A stretch of 64,000 nt of DNA. Source: Dipteris shenzhenensis. Taxonomy: Eukaryota; Polypodiophyta; Polypodiopsida; Gleicheniales. A program made the translations under genes and the position numbers. The stretch lies in NCBI GenBank assembly GCA_047967505.1, contig CM106539.1; one strand, written 5' to 3'. Positions 55,346 through 64,000 of the stretch are shown piece by piece; position 1 is the stretch's first letter, and every line of letters begins with the position of its first letter. The notes under the pieces are model-generated. The model was not told the origin of the DNA. It did not search any database and saw nothing but the letters and a program-made list of their open reading frames with translations.

Positions 55346-55708
55346 GGTTTAGGGTAGAGTACATGGTGGAGAACTCGTCTCCCTCATAGATCATGGAGTT
55401 TAAGGGATGAGGAACAAAGGGTTTAGGGGGAGCATAGGAGTGGGAGAGAAATAAGGTGTAAGAGCATGGGGGAAAGAAGAGAGAGGAGGGAGGAGGAGGA
55501 GGGAGGAGGAGGAGAGAGGAGGAGGCAAAGGAGGGAGGAGGAGAATGGGTTGCAAGGTTGGAGGAGAGGGGAGGAGGAGTTGCAAGGTTAGGACATGCTT
55601 TTGGACGTGGAGTGCAAGGAAGCATGGACACTTGAGACAAATGCTTGGAATACCAAAGTAGACTCAACACAATGCCCCAAAGAGTGTGGGCTTCATTCCA
55701 TTATGGCC

Positions 55709-55716
55709 TATTTATA
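55709..55716 (-). promoter_or_regulatory. TATA box of the Gypsy B LTR
   Basis: TTGTATAAATAGGCC in element sense, between the U3 minisatellite and the transcribed part of the LTR. Confidence 0.7.
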
Positions 55717-55739
55717 CAAGTTGGAGAGCTTCTCTCTCT

Positions 55740-56150
55740 ACAGGTGGGAATCGTAACACATTCTCTCTCTACATGTAGAAGTCGTATGTAGAAGTTGTAA
55801 CACAAAGTTGTAACACATTCTCTTTCTACATGTAGAAGTTGTAACACATTCTCTTTCTACATGTAGAAGTTGTAATACAAAGTTGTAACACATTCTCTTT
55901 CTACATGTAGAAGTCATATGTAGAAGTTGTAACACAAATCTGTAACACATTCTCTTTCTACATGTAGAAGTTATAACACAAAGTTGTAACACATTCTCTT
56001 TCTATATGTAGAAGTCGTATGTAGAACTTGTAACACAAAGTTGTAACACATTCTCTTTCTACATGTAGAAGTTGTAACACAAAGTTGCAACACATTCTCT
56101 TTCTACATGTAGAAGTTGTAACATAAAGTTGTAACACATTCTCTTTCTAC
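55740..56150. repeat. LTR minisatellite 2 with palindromic TTCTACATGTAGAA cores
   Basis: Units combine ACACATTCTCTTTCTACATG, TAGAAGTTGTAACACAAAG and optional GTCGTATGTAGAAGT. Each carries the 14-bp perfect palindrome TTCTACATGTAGAA. The same array, shorter, is in the truncated LTR at 44341-44540. Confidence 0.92.
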
Positions 56151-56178
56151 ATAAGTCCATGTTGGCACAGAGTCAACA

Positions 56179-57489
56179 AAAGCATACCCTAATGTTGAAA
56201 CTGGAAAGATGCGCTACAAGCCTTGAAGCAATGGGTTCAACAAGAACAAGAAAAATTTGAGGTAGACAAGATGGCAGCAGTAGAGGATAGAGCACCATCA
56301 ACACCTAGCATTGACATAGTGATTGATCCCAACAACTTCCAAGAGGTAATAGAGCAACATGCAAAACATCCCCAATTGGATGGCACCGCACTAGCAAGCT
56401 TGATAGGCTATACCCAGTCAGGATGCCAATTGGGACCTTACTAAGAAATTGCCCTACAATGTGGGAAAGTTTCAAGGGATGGATCGAATCTGCACAATAC
56501 TTCCCCCCACCTGAAGAAGAGGAAAATACAATTTCAGTAAAATTCAATGCTCAAGATGACATAAAAAATGTAACCATTCTGTTGGAGCATAAAGCCTTTG
56601 GTCAATACCCGACAATAGTGGATGGCGGAGACAGAGTAAACATTCTAGCAAGATAGCTATATGAAGAATGGGGTGTACCTCCAATGCAAAAGGCCACATT
56701 TAACATCCGCTTAGCTGACCACACCAAAATGAAGCCATTAGATATTGTTGACAATGTGTCAACAAAAATTACTGGAGTAAGATTACACTCTAGTTTACTA
56801 TCTTGGATCTTCCCAAGGGCACCACAGCATACCAGATATTGTTGGGAAGACCATGGCTTTGAGAAGCATCGGTACTCCATGATTGGGGCACCGATAGGAT
56901 CACTATCTAAAATAGAGAAACCACTGTAAAGATAAATCTAGGAATAGGGGATATCAAACCCACTATTCCTAGAAATGTTGAAGACACTTCTTCCACTATA
57001 GCCACCAGTCATGCATCCCCTAAACCTATCAATGCACAAAAGCCCATAGAAGGGGATGCACAAAGTGACATCAACAATTGGATACAGACGTTGGCTACAA
57101 TAGATAATTGTAAAACAACACATCTAATGTTGCCAGATGTGGATGCCCAAATGATACAACTAGAAGCACCAATCTGGGACGATGAATTAGAAGTAGTGGA
57201 AATACCAGTCTTCATGACAGGCATCGAATCGGACAGTGACCCTGAAGAGTCCATAATAGAAGGCTATAGTGCCAACATAGAGTGGCATCTGGAAATAGAA
57301 GCTGATAATGCATCCTTGGACGGCCAAGCATTTGACAATGACTTGGCAATCCTACAGGCACTCATGGCCATTGAATTCCCCAAGATCGACTCTCCATTAC
57401 AATCCAAAGGCAACTGGCCTAGGAAAAAGGAGGGTATACAATGCCACAAGGCCAAGATAGAGCATTACAATGAATTTAAAAGAATGTAG
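56179..57489 (+). pseudogene. Gypsy C gag end, protease and linker
   Basis: Begins with LKQWVQQEQEKFEVDKM (about 56220), homologous to B at about 49890, then NCPTMWESFKGWIES. The protease segment TIVDGGDRVNILAR (about 56617) shows the same D-G-G as B and continues YEEWGVPPMQKATFNIRLAD, followed by a frameshift in the SLLSWIFPRAPQHTRYCWED stretch. The acidic linker 57091-57489 (MATIDNCKTTHLMLPDVDAQ) matches 48817-49011 of B. Stops at 56654 and 57487. Confidence 0.75.
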
Positions 57490-57495
57490 ACAAGA

Positions 57496-58786
57496 GTGGT
57501 AGAATTGTACTTAACTAAGCCCACAAAAGCACCTGAGTCCCCAATTTTTAAATGGGATCCTAAAGGGCTTGAAGGTCTTTGTATAGCCGAAGAACCACTC
57601 CTTGAGAGTGCAACTCCTATTGAAAATCCTTCACTGGTCTCACTAAGCAAAAAACTTAGAAAGTTCAAACCCAATGTGAGAATGAAGAGTAAAAAGGTCA
57701 ATAGTAACAAAAAAGAAGAACAAGGAAACACATGTGAATTGGACCAAACATATTCTAGTGAAGCTAGCAGCCAAGCAAGCACCTCAAAGTGCCATGAAGG
57801 CCTAAGGGAAGTTTTTGATTGCTTCAAAAACTACACTAGAGGAGAAGCAACAATAGCAATGCCTAGGCTAGTCAAGGAATCAGAGCTCAAAGAAACAGAG
57901 AATATTGAGGATACCCCAGTGTATGAAGACCAGCCAAGACAAGGAAACTAAATCTTGCCTTGGATGGTGAAGAAAAAAAGCCAGTATACATCGGTGAATA
58001 GCTCACTATAGAAGAAGAAAATGAATGGAAAGCATTGCTAATGGAATATATAGATTGCATGGCTTGGTCCTACAAAGAAATGAAAGGGATTTCCCCAAAA
58101 GTTGCAATACATACCATACCAATAAGGGAAGGATCCAAACCAAAGGTATGTGGACCTTACAGGACAAATCCAAAGTATGGCACCCATGTCTATGAAGAAC
58201 TAGCAAAACTACTGGAGGTTGGTTTCATTTATGAGATCGAGCATACCAATTGGGTGTCACCTTGGGTGTCACCAATTGTGATTGTTCCTAAGAAAAACAA
58301 GAAGCTCAGAATATGTGTGAATCCTCAAGAATGTCAATATAGCAACAATCAGATATTAATATCAACTACCATTAACTGAAACAGTTTTAGCAAGGGTAGC
58401 AAGATTTGAAGTGTATAGCTTTTTGGATGGGTTCAGCAGGTACAACAAGTACAAATTGCACCTCAAGATTAGGCAAAGATAGCATTTGCCACAGAATGGG
58501 GTATTTTTGCATACAGAGTCATGCATTTGGCTTATGCAATGCCCCATCTACTTTTCAAAGGGTAATGTACACTACCTTCAAGGAATTTCTCAACAAGTTC
58601 CTACAAGTCTTCCTCAACAACTTGTGCATACACTCAGGAAAAAAGGATCACTTGAAATGCCTTGAAGAAGTGCTTAAAAAATGCAGGGAGTATGGAATCT
58701 CTTTGAATCCTCTAAAATGTCACTTCTTGGTCACACACAGCGTAGTCTTGGGACACAGTCTCTCGACATGGGATTGCAACAACTGA
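57496..58786 (+). pseudogene. Gypsy C linker and reverse transcriptase, catalytic site mutated
   Basis: Linker 57496-57951, then RT N-terminus 58035-58340 (WSYKEMKGISPKVAIHTIPI, FIYEIEHTNWVSPWVSPIVI with a small in-frame repeat of WVSP), then frameshifts to FGLCNAPSTFQRVMYTTF and FLNNLCIHSGKKDH (about 58610). The catalytic Asp pair is replaced by Asn-Asn (FLDD in A and B). Several frameshifts, notably near 58340 and 58440. Confidence 0.8.
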
Positions 58787-58787
58787 C

Positions 58788-59540
58788 ATGGACAAAATAA
58801 AGATCATCATGGAACTTCCCCCCCCCCTAAATGCCAAGGGAATTCAAGTCTTCATGGGACATGCCGGATACTATAGACGATTCATATTGAGGTATGCCAT
58901 GATTGCAAGGCCCCTATACAAGCTCCTCGTCAAATTCATTTGGACAGATGAATGCGAACAAGCATTCGAAAGATTGATCACAACCCCTGTTCTAATGGCA
59001 CCAAATTGGGACATAGACTTTCATGTACATACTGATGGTTCTGATTATGCAGTAGGGAGTGTGTTATGTCAACTTGGCAAACACAACAAAGACTACCCAA
59101 TATACTTTGCAACAAGCAGATAGCTAAATGATGCGGAGGTGAATTACACCACAACAGAAAGAGAAGCCTTGGCAATGATCTACAGCATGAAGAAATTTCA
59201 ACACTATCTATTAGCTACTGACTTTATCTTCTACACAGATCATCAAGCCTTATTATATCTTGTGAATTGGCCATGTACCACATGCCGGATCACTTGATGG
59301 CTTCTACTGTTACAAGAATTCAATTTCAAAATTGTGGTGAGAAAAAGAGCTCAACATTTCATTGCCGACGATCACATGTCATGATTGAGGATAGGAGAAG
59401 AGCTGGAAGGAATAGAAGATGATCTACCAGATGCCACATTATTTCAAATAGACACTGTGCCTGATTGGTGCGTAGACATCATTGGGTATTTAATGGTAGG
59501 AAGACCACCTCCTGAAATGAAAGAAGTGGATGCTAGGAAA
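58788..59540 (+). pseudogene. Gypsy C RNase H
   Basis: MGHAGYYRRFILRYAMIARP, then DIDFHVHTDGSDYAVGSVLC with catalytic Asp (about 59030), a stop at 59121, then TTEREALAMIYSMKKFQHYL with Glu and YTDHQALLYLVN with Asp (59150-59270), a stop at about 59296 and the spacer DDLPDATLFQIDTVPDWCVD. More complete in order than A, but with stops. Confidence 0.8.
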
Positions 59541-59544
59541 CTAA

Positions 59545-60287
59545 TTCTCATTTGGAGGTCCCATTGAAATTGTGTTAGATAGAGGCACACATTTTGTCAA
59601 TGAGGTCATCCAACAACTCTTGTCTGGCTTTATGGTGATCCATAGAAAGAGCACACCTTACTACCCCCAAGGGAATGGACAAGCCGAATCCACCAACAAA
59701 ATTTTATGTATTATCCTCACCAAGGTAGTAGAACCAAGGTGTTCTGATCAGGCAGAGAAATTAAATGCAGCCTTATGGGCATATAGAACCACACTCAAGG
59801 TCAGTACAGCAAATATAACTTTTCAATTGGTGTACAGCCTTGAAGCTGTGGTCCCACTGGAATTTGTAATACCTAGTCTATGTATAGCAATACAAGAACG
59901 CATGGGAGATCATGAATCGCTAAAAGAAAGACTCTACCAATTAGAGAAGCATACAAAGTCCAAATTTGTTGCCTACCATGCCATGACAACATAAAAATGA
60001 AGAAGGAAGGCATGATTTGATAGAAACCTCAAAGACAAAGACACCAAAGAAGGTGACCTAGTTTTGCTATACAATACCAAAGTCCATAAGGGCAAGCTCA
60101 AATTTCTAGGTCAAGGACCCTATAGAGTCAAGAAAATGAATCCCATCGGAGCTGTGCTACTAGAAACACCGAATGGAGTCTAGTTCACAACAACAATAAA
60201 CGGGAGCCCGACTGTGAAGCGCTACTACATCAACATGCAAGCCATCCCCAACAATTTTGAAGATTTGGGGGTCCCAAGTCTTCCATA
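59545..60287 (+). pseudogene. Gypsy C integrase, N-terminal half deleted
   Basis: After VDARKLI (about 59540) the sequence jumps directly to FGGPIEIVLDRGTHFVNEV, so the zinc-binding domain and the first catalytic Asp are missing (about 0.5 kb compared with B). Remaining core: YYPQGNGQAESTNKILCIIL with the catalytic Glu, LNAALWAYRTTLKVSTANIT, then the C-terminal domain (LVLLYNTKVHKGKLKFLGQG, GPYRVKKMNPIGAV). A stop at about 59992. Confidence 0.85.
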
Positions 60288-61060
60288 GTTAGGACTAGAT
60301 TGTTCCATGAGCACTCACTAGCATATGTATGCCTTTGCACATATAGGTAGTTTCAATCGATTTCAACCTAGGGCTCAGAGGTGATGACTATGTCCTAGTT
60401 GCCCTATGATTCCCTTAGCAAATTAAGCATATAGGAGGAATGCCTACCGCACTAGTCATGCATAGCGCACCCACACATTTCGAGCACCATGAATAAATTA
60501 CACAAATAAAATCCCCAAGAGATACTTGTGGTAAATCCACACACATAGCACCCTCATCACCAAAACAGTAAAATGCATTAGCCACTCACAAAAGAAACAT
60601 GCACTCTTGGCACATGACACTATATTGGCACTGTCAAACTGGAACCTGATTCATGTGTGTAATGCCAGGGTGAGTCCCCAATAAGATAAGAAAAAGGTCA
60701 ACAATGCCATCAACAAAGCAACACCATGCCAAACAACCTAAGCCTCAACCTTAATAGCCCTCCTCAAATCACCAATCTAAACAAGGACACGGTGCAGACT
60801 CAACACCTACCCAGAGGTCAGCACTAAAATGACCATGGCTAGTGGTTCTAGACAGTGATACTGATGAGCAAATAAATGCAACATGCCAAGAAGAAATGCC
60901 ACAGAACCAAGGGATACTAGAGGCAGGAGAAATTGAGCCAGAGCAATTAACTATGCAAGATGCAGGTGCAAAACACCTTGAGGACTAGACCAACAAAGAG
61001 CTAGCAACAGATGGAACAATATAGAACACCTATTTCATTAATTTTGGACTTTTTCTGTTG
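60288..61060 (+). other. Gypsy C 3' untranslated region and beyond
   Basis: 60290-60440 matches the 3' UTR of Gypsy A (CTAGATTGT, TTGCACATATAGGTAG, CCTAGGGCTCAGA, TCCTAGTTGCCCTATGA). From about 60650 the sequence is unassigned; a short open frame at about 60840-60990 (DSDTDEQINATCQEEMPQNQ) has no recognised family. No 3' LTR is recognisable. Confidence 0.6.
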
Positions 61061-61069
61061 TTTTTGGAT

Positions 61070-61175
61070 GAAGCCCAAAAATCCTTCCCAAATGAAAACT
61101 TTACTTTAAGAAAATATCCTTCCCAAATCAAAATTTTACTTTCTGAAAATATTCTTCCCAAATCAAAAGTTCACT
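61070..61175. repeat. Tandem repeat, unit about 32 bp, three copies
   Basis: CCTTCCCAAATSAAAAYTTT followed by ACTTTNNGAAAATAT, at about 61071, 61110 and 61150. Confidence 0.85.
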
Positions 61176-61179
61176 TTGT

Positions 61180-61640
61180 GGCACTATCATATTCACATAA
61201 AAATATTGTTTTTTCAATCTATGCTTTTGGACCAACATGCAAGAATTTGAAATAATCCTATATTAGAAATTCTAGCTATATCTAAGTTTTTTGTTAGTTT
61301 AATTATTTTTAATAGTTTTCCTTGACGTTTTTCCTGGACGTGATAAATTTATAAATCCATGAAAGGAGACTTAAATATTTCATGAAAATAACATTGTCAC
61401 TCGCAATATGCACAAAATTTTCAAAACTTTTAATAAATAGAAAAAAGACATGATGCCATAAGATCCAAGTTTTGTCTTGAACCAAAGAGGTGTAATAGCA
61501 ATTATAGCTATTATTATATGATTACATTGAGAGACGTTGTTCTCAGCTAGAGTCTTTATATCTAAAATGATATAGATTGAACATATGTTTACAATTAAAT
61601 TGTTGCTCTTAAAGAGCCTCAATTCGCACCATCTGCATAA
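61180..61640. other. No gene recognised
   Basis: AT-rich with no ORF or repeat of note. Confidence 0.4.
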
Positions 61641-62040
61641 TTTGACTCCCCATTGTCTTATTGCTCAATGTCATGACAGTCCCTTGCCAGGTGCCATCTA
61701 CATAATTTGACTCTTACTTGTCTTGCCAAGCCTTGCCCCTTGGGTGCATTGACTCCCCATTGTCTTATTGCTCAATGCGATAGTCCCTTGCCAGGTGCCA
61801 TCTGCATTAACTCCCTATTGTCTTACCAAGCCTTGACCCTTGGGTGACATCCAATGCAAAATACAGGTGCCATCTACATTAACTCCCACAAGTTATCTTG
61901 CCAAGCCTTGCCCCTTGGGTGCATTGACTCCCCATTGTCTTATTGCTCAATGTGATAGTCCCTTGCCAGGTGCCATCTGCATTAACTCCCTATTGTCTTG
62001 GCAAGCCTTGATCCTTGGGTGACATCCAGTGCATATTTTA
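61640..62040. repeat. Complex tandem repeat, subunits about 75-105 bp
   Basis: GACTCCCCATTGTCTTATTG occurs at about 61646, 61751 and 61926; GTCCCTTGCCAGGTGCCATC and TTGCCAAGCCTTGCCCCTTG alternate with it. At least two larger periods of about 176 bp. No coding. Confidence 0.85.
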
Positions 62041-62164
62041 ACTCTCATTTGACATAGGAGGTGATGACTCTTATTATAATTGTCTTGGATTGGCTTCTTG
62101 CCTAGTACCCAAATAAAATCCTTCAATGGACTTCAATACAAAGCTTTAATCATGGACATTCTTC

Positions 62165-64000
62165 ATTTAATCAAACAAGTACTTATCGGATGGGGGCTCC
62201 ACTAAGCACACAAGTCCGTTTAAACTAGGTTGAGATGCGTGCAAATTATTGTCACCAACGGATATGCTCTACTTGGTCGATTACGCATTATACAACGTTT
62301 TTCCCGTAGTGATATGCACATCCGTAAAAAAACATGCCCTTAGGTATGTTATCTGACCAAGTACTTATCGGATGGGTGTGCCTCTTTGAGAACATTTCAA
62401 TACCACCTAGGTTAAGGTCTAGGAAAAGTGTTGTGCCCATCGGATATGCTTTGCATGGTCGATCGAGCATTAAATACCATTTTTACCTTAGTGTCATGCA
62501 CATCCATAAAAAAAACATGCTGCTAGGTGTGTTATTCGATCAAGTACTTATGCGATGGGAATGTTACTTTGCATGTAAGTCAATTCCACCTAGTTTAAGG
62601 TTTGTGTAAAGTATTGTGCCCATCGAATATGCTTTGCATTGTCGATCAAGCATAAAACACCGTTTTTGCCTTAGTGTCATGCACAATCATATAAAAACAC
62701 GGCCGTAGGTGTGTTATTCAAACAAGTACTTATCGGATGGGGGCTCCACTTTGCATGCAAGTCCGTTTCAACTACATTGAGGTGCATGCAAAGTATTGTC
62801 ACCATCGCATATGCTTTGCATGGTCGATCATGCATTAAACACCATTTTTCCCCTAGTGATATGCACATCTGCAAGAAAACACGCCCTTAGGTGTGTTATC
62901 TGACCAAGTCTTATCGGATGGGTGTGCCTCTTTGAGAACATTTCAATACCACCTAGGTTGTAGTGTAGGAAAAGTATTGTGCCCATCGGATATCCTTTGC
63001 ATGGTCGATCGAGCATTAAATACTATTTTTGCTCTAATGTCATGCACATCCGTAAAAAAAACACGCTGCTAGGTATGTTATCCGATCAAGCACTTATGGG
63101 ATGGGTGTGCCACTTTGCATGTAAGTTAATTCCATTTAGTTGAAGGTGTGTGCAAAGTATTGTGCCCATCGGATATGCTTTGCATTGTCGATCAAGCATA
63201 AAACACCGTTTTTGCCTTAGTGTCATGCACAACCAGGAAAAAACACGGTCCTAAGTGTGTTAATCAAACAAGTACTTATCGGATGGGGGATCTAGTTTGC
63301 ACAGAAGTCCGTTTCAACAAGATTGAGATGGGTGCAAAGTATTGTCACCATCGGATATGCTCTGCATGGTTGATTACGCATTATACAACGTTTTTCCCGT
63401 AGTGATATGCACATTTGCAAAAAAACATGCCCTTAGGTATGTTATCTGACCAAGTACTTATCGGATGGGTGTGCCTCTTTGAGAACATTTTAATACCACC
63501 TAGGTTAAGGTGTATGAAAATTATTGTGCCCATCGGATATGCTTTGCATGGTCGATCGAGCATTAAATACCATTTTTGCCTTAGTGTCATGCACATCCGT
63601 AAAAAAACACGTTGCTAGGTGTGTTATCCGATCAAGTACCTATGCGATGGGAATGCCACTTTGCATGTAAGTCAATTCCACCTAGTTGAAGGTGTGTGCA
63701 AGGTATTGTGCCCATCGGATATGCTTTGCATTGTCGATCAAGCATAAAACTCTGTTTTTGCCTTAATGTCATGCACAACCATATAAAAACACGGCCGCAG
63801 GTGTGTTATTCAAACAAGTACTTATCGAATGGGGGCTCCACTTTGCACGCAAGTTTGTTTCAACTATGTTGAGGTGTGTGCAAATTATTGTTACCATTGG
63901 ATATGCTTTGCATGGTCGATCACACATTATACACCTAGTGATATGCACATCTGTAAAAAAACATGCCCTTATGTGTGTTATGTGACCAAGTACTTATCGG
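62165..64000. repeat. Satellite array, about 182-bp monomers in a trimeric higher-order repeat (about 546 bp)
   Basis: The landmark TATCGGATGGG or its variants starts monomers at about 62186, 62366, 62549, 62731, 62912, 63094, 63277, 63459, 63641, 63822 and 63995. Three types alternate regularly: type 1 with GGTGTGCCTCTTTGAGAACA, type 2 with CACTTTGCATGTAAGT, type 3 with GGGGGCTCCACTTTGCA. Same-type copies 546 bp apart are visibly more alike than neighbours. All share GATATGCTTTGCATGGTCGA-like and GTGTCATGCACA cores. The array continues past the right edge. Confidence 0.95.

Larger units (their letters stand above)
44341..56178 (-). mobile_element. Gypsy LTR retrotransposon B (Athila/Tat-like) nested in Gypsy C
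   Basis: In element sense: 5' LTR (56178-54805), Asp-tRNA PBS (54802-54783), long leader with TATA/telo-box, GA/CT tract and CTAACC repeats (54780-51880), gag, protease, RT, RNase H, integrase (51860-45344), 3' UTR (45343-44569), then only the first 228 bp of the 3' LTR (44568-44341). Both LTR starts share TGTTGACTCTGTGCCAACAT. On the right, Gypsy C coding resumes directly at 56179. Non-chromovirus C-terminus and Asp-tRNA PBS point to the Athila/Tat branch. Confidence 0.88.
54805..56178 (-). repeat. Gypsy B 5' LTR
   Basis: 1374 bp, begins TGTTGACTCTGTGCC and ends AAAGAGCCAACA, so the ends form a short inverted repeat TGTTG/CAACA. It contains a U3 minisatellite (about 55740-56150), a TATA box (55709-55716), and a second minisatellite downstream of the TATA box (about 55060-55345). 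It abuts the PBS on one side and Gypsy C coding on the other. Confidence 0.85.
34780..60650 (+). mobile_element. Gypsy LTR retrotransposon C (Athila/Tat-like), disrupted by copia 3, a LINE and Gypsy B
   Basis: Plus-strand leader (34780-36222, 42653-43743), gag start (43744-44340), then after Gypsy B linker, protease, RT, RNase H and integrase (56179-60287) and a 3' UTR similar to that of A. The leader matches the inverted leader of B at 51850-54480. Its own LTRs are not recognisable: the 5' side fades near 34400-34780 and the 3' side near 60650. Relative to B it lacks about 1.3 kb of gag with all zinc knuckles and about 0.5 kb between RNase H and integrase. Dead. Confidence 0.8.

Noticed and set aside
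60840-60990. Short acidic open frame downstream of the Gypsy C integrase
   Set aside because: Could be a small extra ORF of the element but has no counterpart recognised in A or B, so not annotated as a gene.
1-64000. tRNA and rRNA genes
   Set aside because: No cloverleaf with a matching acceptor stem or rRNA core sequence was recognised by eye; PBS motifs only resemble tRNA 3' ends. A covariance-model scan would be decisive.

Overview
This is nuclear DNA of a large-genome land plant. The evidence is copia-type and Gypsy-type LTR retrotransposons of plant lineages, primer-binding sites matching plant initiator-Met and Asp tRNAs, L1-type LINE pieces, telo-box-like AAACCCTAA motifs, polypyrimidine tracts and long tandem repeats. 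There is no sign of bacterial, organellar or viral gene organisation. A fern or other big-genome vascular plant would fit, but the sequence does not prove a clade.

Layout. 1-3.24 kb is a decayed copia element (+). About 3.25-12.13 kb is a decayed Gypsy element 'A' (-), split by a copia element (-) with two LTRs and a TCACA target duplication (6119-11632). 12.38-13.87 kb is a broken gene for an unrecognised zinc-ligand/DDE-like protein; a second, shorter copy lies at 24.5-25.2 kb. 14-29 kb is mostly decayed accessory DNA: tandem repeats, a copia RT scrap, a coiled-coil pseudogene, a 65-bp-arm hairpin, several minisatellite arrays and a LINE remnant. 29.8-31.6 kb (-) holds the only long uninterrupted non-transposon reading frame, 596 codons for a disordered protein I do not recognise.

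34.8-60.65 kb is a nest built around Gypsy element 'C' (+). Its polypyrimidine leader is interrupted by a young copia element (36223-42652, LTRs about 99% identical, TSD AAAAC), which is itself interrupted by a TIR DNA transposon (40509-41525). A 5'-truncated LINE (42772-43281, 15-bp TSD) also lies in the leader. The gag of C is interrupted by Gypsy element 'B' (-, 44341-56178), which has a 1.37-kb minisatellite-bearing 5' LTR and an Asp-tRNA PBS. A deletion has removed most of the left LTR of B together with part of the gag of C.

61-62 kb holds short tandem repeats. 62.17-64.00 kb is a satellite of about 182-bp monomers organised as a trimeric higher-order repeat of about 546 bp, running off the right edge.

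Inferred order of events: C inserted, then B into C, then deletion of the left B junction; the LINE and the copia went into the C leader at undetermined times, and the DNA transposon went into the copia last. Two copies of one copia family each landed inside copies of one Gypsy family. Apart from the 596-codon frame, which may be a host gene, no functional host pathway can be assigned. The most unusual items are the zinc/DDE-like family, the 596-aa protein, the higher-order satellite, the long hairpin, and the Gypsy leader with a conserved TATA/telo-box/polypyrimidine module.
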